Shown one piece after another: positions 30,250 to 41,394 of a DNA stretch of 64,000 bases. Made by a program: the position numbers and the translations under genes. Location of the stretch: NCBI GenBank assembly GCA_022393335.1, contig JAJEKB010021353.1:1643773-1707772 (forward strand). Reading direction: 5' to 3'. Origin of the DNA: Macrotrachela quadricornifera. Taxonomy: Eukaryota; Rotifera; Eurotatoria; Philodinida; Philodinidae. Position 1 is the first letter of the stretch. Every line of letters begins with the position of its first letter. Below the pieces are notes generated by a model. It made no database searches, had not been told where the DNA came from, and saw only the letters and a list, made by a program, of their open reading frames with translations.

Positions 30250-32481
30250 TTAAAGTGCAACGATACCACCGTAAACGGCTAAAACCGACACATGATCGAT
30301 ATTGTGAGCCACAATCAAATTGACATGGGATAAATATGTATAATCAAGAAACGAAAATTGATCAACTTTTCCTTTCGGAAATGCACATTGACATGCTGCA
30401 TGATTAAATCCTTTCGTTTCTCGAGCTAATTTTTCGATATTGACACGATAATATGAAATGGAATGTTCTTCTGAAACTGAATCTTCTAATGTTCTAATGC
30501 AATTGCGTACCAGAGAATTATAATTAAAATATGGTTCGTATTCATCGGATACACGCTTGACATTTAATTGATGTGTCTCAAAATCAAATATGAGATGATT
30601 GTAAAGACGAATCAATTTACGAACGTTGGTTGGAACAATTGATCTATGAAAATAACACCCTTGAGGTTCTTCAAAGAGTTCATCTTTGCTTGAAACCATT
30701 CGAAAAAGACTTGTGCTCGAATTTTGTTCTGTTTGTTTAAATATATTTTTCTGATAACCTAAGACATGGTCGCTTTCTTGCGTGGGATATTCATTCCCAA
30801 TTCTTTCATTATTATAGTATATTATCTTGTTTCGTTGATAACTAATAACTTTTTCTTCATCTAAGCGAGGATAATATTCGCTGTCAGAATATGGATCATG
30901 ATCAGATGAATGTAATTCGTTTATTCTGAGATGAAGACGTGAAGTGAGATCTTGTCCAATAAACTGGGATTGATGTCGATTCGTCATATATGTTCGATCA
31001 ACACTATCATCTAAATCAATCAATGGTTGTCGTTGTTCACTACTTTTTTGGTTCACTCGATAAAGAGAACCATAACAATTTCTATTGTGAAATACATCAG
31101 AAAATAATTGTTTCGTGTTCACTTCGCATGCTTCTTGAGTATTTGGATTGTACCGAACAGTATACATTTTAGAATCTTTTTCGTGTCCTAATAGGAAAAA
31201 TGCATAAACAGCAGCAACACGACAACATGCATCAATATGTTGATCAAAGAAATTAGCACCAGAAAAGCGAAATAATGTTGCACAACCATATTGAGCATCG
31301 ATTGTAGGAATAAATTTTGGCAGAGATGGATCACTTTCTATCTGTTTGATTTCACGAGCTTGCCAAATCATTTTCAACAGTTGAAATTTTGGATAAGCAA
31401 AAATAAAGGTTTGCATTTCATGTTCATTTAAAAATTTGAAAATCTGAAGCCACATTTCTGGAGGTAATTTCTCCATCAATAAATTTGCCTTTTCTTTTTG
31501 AATATTAGTTTCGAGTAAACGAGGATAACAATATCGGATAGATAATGAACGTTCATAGAGTTCGCCGGTATTCATCGTGTTAACAAGCATGCCATAATCT
31601 TCATATTCTTTCAATTCATTTTGTTGTGCTTCACGAAAATAGTTTAAACAAGCAAGATAATCTTCTTTTTCTTCTGAAGAAATAGCAAATCCTAACACTT
31701 TTTCTTTTCTCTTCACTAAAACATCTGTTCGCAATACAAAACGTTGTGTTTCTATCGAATCATTGGAGAATTCTGGTGCGACGGCTTCATGCAAAAGATT
31801 ATGTGTGAATAGAACAGCATAACCTTTCTTTGGTTTTAATGTAATACATTCATACCCATTTTCTAATCCACCATGTGCATGAATTTCTTCGTTGATGGTC
31901 AGTCCTTTTATATTTGTTGAATTTGATAATTTTGGAAAATAAAATTTCGTTTCACCTTTTTCATAATTATCATTTAAATAAATTAATAAACTAAACAAAG
32001 ATCGTTCATCATTAGAAGGTGCATATTGAGCATCTTTATGAGGTGAAAAATATTCTTCTGCATTGTATTTGTTAATTCTCATTGCTGGATTTACACCATC
32101 TAATTTCCAAGTCCCTTGAACATTAAAACCCAATGGTTGAGTATTGGAAACTAATTTTGTTAATTTATTACTAAATTCTAAACGTTGCCAAATTTTATGA
32201 GCTAATTGATCATCCATTACGATCAATCGAGAATTATTTCGTTTTCTAGGATCATATTTATTGGAGAGATTTTGAAAATCTTCGGGATTAATATGCGCAA
32301 GAATTTCATCACATTCATTCGGAGTTAATAAAGTACCCAATTCAATTAGAACAAAATCATCGTGTTGTTTTATTTTGTTTAATTGAATACCATCAGGTAT
32401 TTCTGTGGGACCATTATAATTTGTCAATAATGGAATGGTAATACGTAGATCAGTAATCCCTAAAAAGTGATGTCGAGTCAT
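30250..32481 (-). CDS. 2OG-Fe(II) dioxygenase / F-box fusion protein, copy 1
   Basis: An intact, intronless 743-residue protein. Residues about 42-262 form a prolyl-4-hydroxylase-type 2-oxoglutarate/Fe(II) oxygenase. FVLIELGTLLTPNECDEI opens the domain; iron ligands are H148 and D150 (FSPHKDAQY) and the distal H231 (LLHEAV); R251 (VLRTDVL) is placed to bind 2-oxoglutarate. Residues about 337-370 are an F-box (EKLPPEMWLQIFKFLNEHEM). Residues 371-743 form a region I do not recognise; it includes HIDACCRVAAVYAFFLLGHE, a YTVRY strand, NRNCYGSLYRV, NVRKLIRLYNHLIFDFETHQ and SFLDYTYLSHVNLIVAHNID. The same C-terminus occurs in both paralogues, so it is a conserved module. F-box proteins recruit targets to SCF ubiquitin ligases; a link between hydroxylation and ubiquitination is inference. 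The start is supported by MTRHHF conservation. Confidence 0.85.
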   Translation of the reverse strand: MTRHHFLGITDLRITIPLLTNYNGPTEIPDGIQLNKIKQHDDFVLIELGTLLTPNECDEILAHINPEDFQNLSNKYDPRKRNNSRLIVMDDQLAHKIWQRLEFSNKLTKLVSNTQPLGFNVQGTWKLDGVNPAMRINKYNAEEYFSPHKDAQYAPSNDERSLFSLLIYLNDNYEKGETKFYFPKLSNSTNIKGLTINEEIHAHGGLENGYECITLKPKKGYAVLFTHNLLHEAVAPEFSNDSIETQRFVLRTDVLVKRKEKVLGFAISSEEKEDYLACLNYFREAQQNELKEYEDYGMLVNTMNTGELYERSLSIRYCYPRLLETNIQKEKANLLMEKLPPEMWLQIFKFLNEHEMQTFIFAYPKFQLLKMIWQAREIKQIESDPSLPKFIPTIDAQYGCATLFRFSGANFFDQHIDACCRVAAVYAFFLLGHEKDSKMYTVRYNPNTQEACEVNTKQLFSDVFHNRNCYGSLYRVNQKSSEQRQPLIDLDDSVDRTYMTNRHQSQFIGQDLTSRLHLRINELHSSDHDPYSDSEYYPRLDEEKVISYQRNKIIYYNNERIGNEYPTQESDHVLGYQKNIFKQTEQNSSTSLFRMVSSKDELFEEPQGCYFHRSIVPTNVRKLIRLYNHLIFDFETHQLNVKRVSDEYEPYFNYNSLVRNCIRTLEDSVSEEHSISYYRVNIEKLARETKGFNHAACQCAFPKGKVDQFSFLDYTYLSHVNLIVAHNIDHVSVLAVYGGIVAL

Positions 32482-32959
32482 TCTGTTTTCTAATTATTCA
32501 TTCAACGATTGTAACACTTATATTTAAATCAAATGTAATGACACAGTAATTATGAAATTCATGACACATAACGTAGGACGTCTATTTATCCCTTTTCGAT
32601 ATGAGAGAAAGGGAGGCACATGTTAAATAAATATCACCTACAATCAATGACGCTATTCGCCTTATGTAATTCAAAGCTCCAAACCAGGGGCGTACCGAGG
32701 AATGGATGAAAAAAGGAGGAAAGGAAAAACGTCGAAACGGTAAATGACGAAGAAAAATATAGAAAGAAAAAATGCCGACGGAAAAAATATAGAAAAGAAA
32801 AAAAGCGAAGAGAAAATAGCGAAAGGGAAAAGTATCGAAAGTTTAATTTCTCAATGAGAAATAATGCTCATGAACTTTTTATAATATTTATTTAATAAAA
32901 GAGAAATATGAACCATAAAAAATATTGTCGGATGTCACTTCACTAAGAAAAATCATTTT

Positions 32960-34609
32960 TCACTTCTTTTTTGATTTGATATCTTTAGCTACAACGAAGG
33001 AGAATCCTTCTAAAAGCTCATTGGCAGTTACTTCACCATTATCATAACGAATGTAAAGCGTGTCAATTCTTTGTTGTATTGCTTGTGTTCTCTTCGTTTT
33101 TGGTCGAGCTGTAAGACCACCTTTCATCTGAACTAGCATATGCCTGAATGTATTTTCTTCTCCTTGAATATATCTAATAAAAGCCCAAATATTTCGGTGA
33201 TATTTAGATATTCTTGAGTTGAGGCGATTATGATATCCTTCAAATCTAAACGTAATAGAAAAAAGATGACTAGTGTGTATAGTAATAAACCTTCAGCATT
33301 ATTGTTTGTCCTCATTTTAATTCCTTACACATTCCATCTCTGAATATCAACATTTTTCATCCATTGATTCTCAAAGTAGTCAAATAAAGGCTTAAGCAAA
33401 TCAAATTTTGATGATGATGACTCAAATATTGAATCATGTATATCATCATATGCTTGTAAAACCAATGAAACAGGAAGTAATGCAAGAGCCATCAGCTTCC
33501 TACAAACGCTTCGAATTTCTTCATCAGCAGCATATTCACGTGATAAACCAAGATTTTTGATATTGCGATAAACGGCCTGAGTGAAATGGAAAAAACAGCT
33601 GATATGTTGACTATTAGAAAACTAACGGATTAAAATTACAACAACATCTTTTCAAATTGGAAAAACATAAAGCATACTTCACTTTTAACAACTTCCACTA
33701 ATGCCTCTTCAAAGTCTGTCATAATAATACTTGGTTTAAAGACCATATTCAATTGATGAGCTTTACTATTCAATTCATGGAATAAAAATTTATACGTGGG
33801 TTTTTTCTTATCATGTAAGAGTGCCAACACACAAACGAACGCTGCCAAATATATAGAAATATTAAAGTTACTTCAAAGAATAGCTTTATATTTACATTGT
33901 TCATATTTTATAGCATGTATACAATAGACTTGACTGAACATCGGAGGTGATGACGAAAAAATACCATCCATTAAAATGATTGAGCTATTGAACAACAACT
34001 TCAACTGTTCGTATGAGGCAAACACCAACACTCTCGTTTTTCTCTTCACTATTTGATCAATACATAGAAAAGGTAAATTCTTCACTGTTTTTGTATAACC
34101 TTCTGAGATATCGAACAACTGAGATTCAGAAATAGTAGGTGTTTGTAAACGTCGTGCTTTGTTTAATGTGCTACCTTGAGAAAAAAATTCTTCAGTGAAA
34201 GAGAATCCAATTTTTACTAACTAATTTCCCTTTGAGACGGTAAAGCAGCAATTGTTAACGTTGATAAATCGATTCGTGCTGCTTCTTCATCATAAATTTG
34301 TGGTATAGGTGTACTTTCATTTATAGCACGTGCTTTTACAGCTTGCTTGAATGTACGAATTTGTATTTCTTCAGGTTCAGGTTGATGACAATGATCATCT
34401 TTAATGTTTAAAATAACATCATTAAGATCAGTATGTGCAGTGACAGTACATTGTGGATCCAAGCATCGATAATATTTTTTTGTACTCGTCGTTTTATTCA
34501 ATTTGAAGATGAAATTATCTATATTTAACATTTTCTTACCTTTTTGAGAAATAATAAATGAAACTGTATGAGGAAGAGTAGTCATAATATGTGTTGTTGT
34601 ATGATTCAA
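32960..34609 (-). pseudogene. MULE transposase with FLYWCH zinc finger
   Basis: Read on the minus strand across frame changes. Residues from 34609 form a FLYWCH finger (FIFKLNKTTSTKKYYRCLDP, then AHTDLNDVI and DDHCHQPE). At 34118-33873 comes the first catalytic Asp (IILMDGIFSSSPPMFSQVYC). At 33848-33636 IIMTDFEEALVE gives the second Asp. Next CFFHFTQAVYRNIKNLGLS follows (about 33615-33550), then an RTNNNAEG motif (about 33310). The C-terminus ends with WAFIRYIQGEENTFRHMLVQ and a stop at 32960. All landmarks of a MULE transposase are present, interrupted by frameshifts and possibly short introns. It is relatively young, since each block is well preserved. Confidence 0.82.
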
Positions 34610-35425
34610 GATTTTTTATTGAGTTAAATGATATAGCAACCACTAGGAGAAGCCGTTGAGACACACCGATGTATCACAAGAAACTGGTGACTATATATAG
34701 GAGATAACGGACACATTGGATGTGGTCTTATCCAAGCACATAAGGGAGAAATACCTGAGAGATCATACGAAGGGAAAAATCCTATCACTGACCAGAAAGA
34801 AAAGAAAACAATGGAGCATATGCATGACGTAAAGAAAAATGGAAAATTACAACATACAGAAGAACGCTCAAAATTGAAGGATAATAAGAGTAAGATGCGT
34901 CACTTTCTAACATGTATCTGAAGTGAACAACAATCAATTAAAATACTGTCACCGAAAGAATAAACGCGAATGGCAACACAAACCAATTAAAACAGAAATG
35001 ATTTAATTATTTTGTTATATCGGCTATGTATGACTATTCTTCTCCTTTCGATATTTTTCCTTCTTTTCTTCGACATTTATCATTTCGATGTTTTTCCTTT
35101 CTTCCTTTTTCCATCATACCGTACCGAGGGGAAGCGCGTGGGGCGTAACGCCCCTCCCCTGCTTCCGAAAATTAATGAGAAAAAGAGGGTTTGCGCCTCC
35201 CCATCTTTTAAAAATTTTCGTTGTTTTTGCTAATCAAAATCGAGAAAAACGAATCGCGACTCCTCTCCTTGTGAAAACTCCATTTTTTAGTCTTCAAAGC
35301 AGAAAAAGGTAGAATTTTAGCCACTTTTTTTAAATTTTGAAAACAAATCTTGAAATAGTTTTTGAAAACAGTAACAAATGAATTAAATATATATAATGTA
35401 TGAACGAGTTTAGAAATTATAAAAT

Positions 35426-36076
35426 TTTTCTTTTTAGTATTTAACAGCAGCAAAATTATATAATGGCAAAATCATACCCCTAACAAAACACACAGTGAAA
35501 ATATGAAAATTCCTGCAAAAGTAAACTCCATACAGCACCCATATATCTTGTCAGAAATTGATATTGCACAATTACACTAATACTATTAAATAGTGACTAA
35601 TACATAACCATTAGAATGTTTATCTTTCATGTATATATACGTTAGGCTGTTTAAAACTAGCGAACTAATGCATTTTTATACACGACGTCATAACATTCTA
35701 TTCTGTTCTTTTCTGGTATCGAACATGCGTCCATGTGCTGCCATATTAAATTGAATTAAATATATATAATTTATGAACAGAGTAGAATGTTATGACGTCG
35801 TGTATAAAAATGCATTAGTTCGCAAGTTTTAAACAGCCTAACGTATATATACATGAAAGATAAACATTCTAATGGTTATGTATTAGTCACTATTTAATAG
35901 TGTTAGTGTAATTGTGCAATATCAATTTCTGACAAGATATATGGGTGTTGTATGGAGTTTACTTTTGCAGAAATTTTCTGCAGAAGTAAATTTTCATATT
36001 TTCACTGTGTTTTGTTGGGAGTATGACTTTGCCATTATATAATTTCGCTGCTGTTAAATACTAAAAACAAATTTTA
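35426..36076. repeat. Hairpin nested within the MULE
   Basis: TTTTTAGTATTTAACAGCAGC at about 35430 and its complement near 36050 open arms of roughly 275-290 bp (35426-35700, 35783-36076). The arms contain matching segments such as GACGTCATAACATTCTA and TGTATAAAAATGCATTAGTT. The loop is about 80 bp. No coding sequence. Confidence 0.82.
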
Positions 36077-36490
36077 TGTTGACAAATGAGTTGCATTCCT
36101 GTTTAGATAGCAAATTTTTCTCTTCAAATGTATGCGCGCCCCCCTGCCATAGGTGGGTCGGTACGCCCCTGCTCCAAAGTATACCATAAATTAATGAATG
36201 GGCCAATGAAACATTTTTGTAAAGAGATCGCGCTTATAATATATGCGCTAAATTAAACTTAAAGTGACGCATGATTTCCATTGCCATGTAATTATATGGA
36301 TATAAATAATGTTTGTATCCCTTGGAGTTTAATTGAGATAATATGATATCTTTTAGCTTCGCCTTAAATAAAAAAATCTGATGTAAGATCTTGCGATTCA
36401 GACGTAAAAACATTAAAGTGGTATTTCACTATATGACAAAATCTTTCGAAATTCATATAGTGTGATCTTGCGTAATATACCACCACTAGT

Positions 36491-37115
36491 GATAGGCCGA
36501 AACAACTTTGTAAGTCGTGACACAATATTTTAATTATAGTGAACGAACGAAAGAAAGAAAAACAAAAATGACGTTATACCGTCAATTTTTTCTGTTCTCC
36601 CGACTGTACATAAGTTAATATGTGTTTCTTTCGTTCTGTCGTGAGTTATTTTGTTCTTCCTTCTCGCAAGACGTTCAGATACGGCGTCACGTAATAACGT
36701 AATAACTGCTTTTAATGTAATGAAAAAACTTTTGATTAAATATTTCAATCTATAGACTCAGATATTAACGAGAATTAGAGCCACTCTCAGAACCTAGTCA
36801 GTCAAATCAAGTGAGAATTTACTTGACTTAAAGTAAAAAAAAACTTTTCTGACCTTCTGGATAGTTTCTAATATTTATCATATTAATCGTCTAAAGAGTA
36901 CATTTTCTCGAATTTTCAATCAAGAAAACTGATACGATAGTTTATTATTAAACTAATTATTAAGTAAACTAATTCATCAGTTATTTATCGGATACCTACA
37001 ACAATAATGTCAATTTTTAACCTCAATTAAAAGGTCATTTTCAAAATTGAAATTGTCATATATATTATCGATCAATCGCTTATGTATCACTTTAATAAAA
37101 TCTCACATAACTTCA
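36491..37115. other. Gene-free interval
   Basis: Unique AT-rich sequence with no recognisable gene, lying between the end of copy 1 and a BED-finger fragment. Confidence 0.4.
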
Positions 37116-37325
37116 ATGAGTACAAATTCATCATCTTTACCAGTAACCAATTCAATGTTAACATCATCATTATCAACAAATGCACCAATATCTACCTCTC
37201 CATCGTCTTCATCAACTACACCTAGACGAATTCTTAAGCCAAAAAGAAGCTTGGTCTGGAGATATTTTAATACTATCAATCATGATGAATTGCATGTTAA
37301 GTGCTTCTTATGTTCATTCACGTAG
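37116..37325 (+). pseudogene. BED zinc-finger fragment (hAT transposase N-terminus)
   Basis: The frame begins MSTNSSSLPVTNS, passes through a Ser/Thr-rich stretch, and ends with RSLVWRYFNTI and VKCFLCSFT. The W..F and C..C spacing is that of a BED-type zinc finger at the start of hAT transposases. The distal His residues and the rest of the protein are missing because the next element (from 37321) begins exactly there. I could not find the remainder beyond 40157. Confidence 0.5.
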
Positions 37326-37347
37326 GTGAAGTTAGCCTCATATTCGA

Positions 37348-37813
37348 GTAAACCCATCCAAGATTCGTCCATGAAGTCGCTCCAACTGTTCCAAAGAGTT
37401 CCAGAGTAGAATTCGACGAGCTCTATCGATTCATAACCTTGGATCCTGCATAGCTCATACCATTACTGAAATAATTTCAAAATACCCATTTTTCACTATA
37501 TGAATCTCCCCATATGGTTAGTAAATCCAGCCAATATTCGTTTAGGAAAGTGTCCTAACTGTTCCGGAGTAGAACTCGATGAGCTCTATCGATTGATAAC
37601 CTTGGTTTCTCCATAGCTCATACCATACTTGAAAAAATCTCAAAATACTCGTTTTTTACTATATGAATCTCACCATATAGTTAGTAAATTTAGGTGGCAT
37701 TCGTCCAAGAACGTGCTCCAACTCTCCCAGAGAGTTACAAAGTAGAACTCGACTACCTTTATCGATTAGTAATCTTGAATTTTACATAACTTATATTTTT
37801 TGTGAGAAATCTT
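37348..37813 (+). repeat. Tandem repeat, about 170-bp unit, three copies
   Basis: Units begin with GTAAAYYYAG-like sequence at about 37348, 37521 and 37684, and each contains CTCTATCGATTSATAACCTTGG and CTATATGAATCTC or diverged versions of them. Unit lengths are about 173, 163 and 130 bp, the last truncated. One further unit lies inverted at 40000-40140 as the right arm of the element. Confidence 0.75.
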
Positions 37814-39224
37814 GAAAACAGTGGTTCCCTCGTATTATCATTCACATTGCTATTGACTATGCGTATTATCAACAGCAGCGTGAACACCGTTAGCTTGTTT
37901 GGGTATAGAAACAGGAGATCAGGAAAGATATTCTGACCTATTTCCAACTCATCAATAAATACGTTTACATGAACAATCGATTCGTGAAGTTGTGTTTCTG
38001 TTGAAAAACTTTCTGAACGTGAATTAATTTAGCCCTGAAAAGATAAATTAAAAGAAGTCATCGTTTATCATTCAACATCAGTCTAAGCGAAACGATGCAA
38101 TTTAGATGAGAGACTCTTCCACTGTCTTTATGTTTCTCTTTGGAAATTTTCTTTCTTTGCAAAAGTTTTTTTTATATTTGAAGCATTTGCGAGTATTTCT
38201 GATAGAGGAATTGAAGATAAAATACTTTTAATCGGAAAATTCTGTTCAGAATGTTTAATAAATCGGTAGATTGGATTGTCAATACGAAGTGATCATATCC
38301 ATTGGAATGATCATTAGAACGACGATGTTTTTCATAATTTTTTTATTTTTTCAATATATTTAAGCATCTATTAGATCAAATCCAAGATGAATTTTTATAC
38401 GTCGATATCATGCAGACAAACATATATCTTTTCATTTGAAATTGAATCTTTATTTTACTTTATTCCTGTTTTTCGATATTGTCTCATTATACTGACTGTG
38501 CCTATTAACTGTACGATTTACTTCGTGTTGAATAAGTTAATAATGGAAATTTGGAATTTAATTCGATCGTTATTATGAAATAATTAATGCAAACAAACGA
38601 AATCTTTTGTCTTTCTTCATAAAATGTTCTTGGAGATCAAATATTAAATTAATTGATAATAAAGTTTGATTGCTTGTAAGATTTGACTCAATAGATCGTC
38701 TTGACCACCTCATTGATTATGAAAGATGAAGAAGATCCTTATTTCCAAAGATACAAAAAGAAAGGAAATCGATGTAAGAATTACACTGTAAATTTTTTTG
38801 AATTTTTATTTATTAGAAAATCGATTTTTAAAAAGCTATAGCATTTTCAAACTTTCATAATTTATTAATCGAATTATGAGGATTTAGAAAATGCTTGATT
38901 TTTTAATTTATAAAAATTCAACGTGATTTTCGAAAATTACGAAAAGAATGGAAAATCGACATTGACTTTTTAGTAAAATCCGAAAATCAAATTCGATTTC
39001 GATTTCGAGAGTCATTTAAAAAGTGACTGCTATTGTGTCATTGCTCATTCGCATATATAAGTTAGTTAATAATGTCGTGCATCCATTATTTTCTCCAGCA
39101 GCTGTAGCGAGTAGGTAAGTTATATTTTTTCATTTAGATCTACCATTCAAACCTAAAGTTTAAACTAATTACTATAATTTAATTTTATATTTAGTTCTCA
39201 TGCATTACTTGTTCAATCATATTT

Positions 39225-39360
39225 TTTCTATTTAGATTTATTTGTAAACTAATACCATAAAATACAAGTTCAATGGTCATTTTTAGTTTTTTGAAATAAA
39301 TTGAAAAATTAAAAATGATTATTGAACTCACATTTTATGCTATTAGTTTATTTAAATAAT
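39225..39360. repeat. Small AT-rich hairpin
   Basis: AAACTAATACCATAAAATAC and a following AAGTTCAATGGTCATTTTTA return as reverse complement to about 39350. The arms are about 50 bp around a short A/T loop. Confidence 0.55.
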
Positions 39361-40221
39361 TTCATTAAACGAAATTTATTTATGTGCAATACTATCTTTT
39401 TAATATTTTGTTATAGTAATGTCTAATAATAGTTTTTTACTATTATTTAGATTTATTTATGTTCAATACTAAATTTTTATTATTTTGATGCGTTAGTTGT
39501 CAATCACATTTATTTATTGTTCAAAAGTATTAGTTATTATTGGTATGCCTGATGAAAATAGAAAGTCTTGCTAAAATTTATATTTTTTAAATTATATTGC
39601 ACGAAATATATAAGTGAAAATGAGATTTAGAACTGACGTTTCGATTTCTAGAAAATGTTCGAATTGCTAAACGAAATGCGAATTTCTAAAAAAGTCCATA
39701 CGCCTTTCAAACTAAAAAATCTAATTTGTTATTTCAATTTCGTTGAATATCGAATTTTCAAGAAAGCAGAAATTCCTTAGAGGATTCATATAGACCTTTC
39801 TAGAATATCTTTAGCTATACTCTATAAATAATTTCCTAGCTTACAGCATATTGCAGTTTTTCAATTAATTTCATGAAAATAGTTTATTTATTTGAACTCA
39901 TTTTCTAATCAAGAACCGATCAATTCAATTTGGGCGTATATTCCTTAAAAAATTTGATTTATATGAGTTCAGTTTTGTTTAAGGAAATATAGGTATTTTG
40001 GCAGTTTTTTACAAATGATATGAGCTATGGAGAATCCGAAGTTACCAATCGATAGAGCTCGTCGAATTCTACTCTGGAACTCTTTGGAATAGTTGGAGCA
40101 GCTTCCTGGACGAATCTTGCCTGAATTTACTCGAATATGAGGCTAACTTCACCTACGTCAGCATTTTCTAAATAAATAAATTGATTAATAATCATTCATT
40201 TAATACACCCTGGCATCGATC

Positions 40222-40433
40222 CAGTAGTGTCACATATCCAGGATTTTTTAGATGCCATCGCGTCTCCTGAGGGAGATGCCGTATCTCTTGCGGGAGATGC
40301 GGGTGAGGATGTGCATCTCTAGCGAAAATCTTACATCTCCGATGACAAACGACCGCATCTCCCGAATGTGGGTGTCGCGTCTTCCTCAGGAGACGCGGTG
40401 GCATCATCAAAATCTTAGATATGTGATACTACT
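40222..40433. repeat. GC-rich hairpin element (MITE-like)
   Basis: About 212 bp with clearly higher GC than its surroundings. The ends AGTAGTGTCACATATCC and its complement near 40433 open arms that include GCGTCTCCTGAGG. GAGATGC or its complement GCATCTC recurs at least five times inside. The corresponding place in copy 1 (about 27370-27550) lacks it, so it inserted after the duplication or replaced part of the edge repeat. Confidence 0.7.
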
Positions 40434-41394
40434 CAAATGATTATGCATTAATTAAATGTCTTCTTTATTCTTATTATATTCTATCATGTATTTGTTGTTT
40501 ATCTCAGTTTTTCAATGATATTTGTTGAGTATATTTCTTCGTCTTTCTTTCTATCAACTGATATAGTTCATCTTTGATTGTTATCCTTTTTGCGATCAAT
40601 ATCATTCAATTTCAGAGAAATGATCAAGAACCAAATGATGAATTATACGTATTGAAATACGTGAACAAACAAATGTATTCATTGCTACTTACTTTTATTA
40701 TATTATACTCTATTCAATGTACATTGTGCATCACGAAAAAGAACAAGTAGAATGAAAGGTTTCATAAAATTGAAAAAAAGAAAAATGCATCTATAAAATA
40801 TAATATTGCTTGTCAACAGAATGAAACTTAAAACTGATTGGATAGAATTTTCTAATCAATACTATCTAAAGTTGTAAAAATATCAAAATTGATGCATTTT
40901 ATAAATCTCAAAGATATCACTTATGATTTAAAATTGTTCGGTTAGTGTTCTGTTTTCTATTCATAGCAATAACGGTCGGATTTGTTAAATGATTAATTAT
41001 TGAAGATGGATAATAATTTACATTTTTCTTAGTCTCGAACACGTGCACCTATAATATTTTATAGATTTATATGCGTGTGTTCATAAAATCAAGTGACTGA
41101 ACGGTGAAAATTTAGGAGTTGTAATTTTCTATTAGCTTGAGTTGCCGAAAAAATCATGTTCTTGTTACTAATCTAATCACTTGCTTTATTAAACATTTCT
41201 CAAGACTAACACAATAGAAACCTCAGGAAAAAATTTTCCTTCGCTCTTAACATATAAAAATATGTCGAAAAGATACATTGAAATAACGCTTGATTCTACG
41301 AGGGATTCGAAGAGTTGGTGAATATTTCACTTGAACTTTCCGTGTCATAAGAGTGAATCATACACTCACAAACAGAAGTTTCTATGTGCATTCA

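Larger units (their letters stand above)
32685..36171 (-). mobile_element. FLYWCH-MULE DNA transposon, 3.5 kb, inserted in copy 1
   Basis: The ends are CAGGGGCGTACC at 32685 and GGTACGCCCCTG ending 36171. The flanking octamers are CTCCAAAC and CTCCAAAG, a near-perfect 8-bp target duplication. The matching site in copy 2 (about 45541-45550, AAAGCTTCAAAGTATACC) is uninterrupted, which proves the insertion. Within it are a purine-rich subterminal stretch (32700-32850, mirrored at about 35035-35125), the transposase remnant and a hairpin. Note that a CAGGGG terminus with an 8-bp nTnnnnAn duplication is also typical of hAT elements. Confidence 0.88.
27292..36490. repeat. Duplicated segment, copy 1 (with nested MULE)
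   Basis: Direct-orientation copy of 40162-46290. Homology begins near TTTTCTAARTAAATAAATTG (27292 and 40162) and runs through the foldback, the dioxygenase/F-box gene and its upstream flank, ending near 36480 (matching 46283). Copy 1 contains the MULE 32685-36171, absent from copy 2. Without that insertion the segment is about 5.7 kb. The coding parts look roughly 95% identical by eye. Confidence 0.88.
37321..40157. mobile_element. 2.8 kb inverted-repeat element with subterminal tandem repeats
   Basis: The ends are CGTAGGTGAAGTTAGCCTCA at 37321 and its reverse complement ending at 40157. Arms of about 165 bp are close to 88% identical by eye. A trinucleotide TCA flanks both ends and may be the target duplication. 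The interior (about 37860-40000) is AT-rich and contains no transposase; a 63-codon frame at 38387-38578 is not recognised. Class is uncertain; it is probably non-autonomous. Confidence 0.7.

Noticed and set aside
30990..31172. Plus-strand frame inside the first dioxygenase/F-box gene (and its twin at 43856-44038)
   Set aside because: Antisense shadow of the coding gene on the minus strand; the same frame in both copies simply follows the duplication.
35012..35453. Overlapping frames in the distal part of the MULE
   Set aside because: Purine/pyrimidine-biased subterminal DNA mirrored at the other end of the element; not coding.
37321..37855. Possible CRISPR array from regularly spaced repeats
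   Set aside because: Only three units of about 170 bp without short unique spacers, in a eukaryotic context and belonging to a transposon end.
40192..40440. Arg/His-rich frames on both strands
   Set aside because: Products of the GC-rich palindrome at 40222-40433; its repeats keep several frames open.
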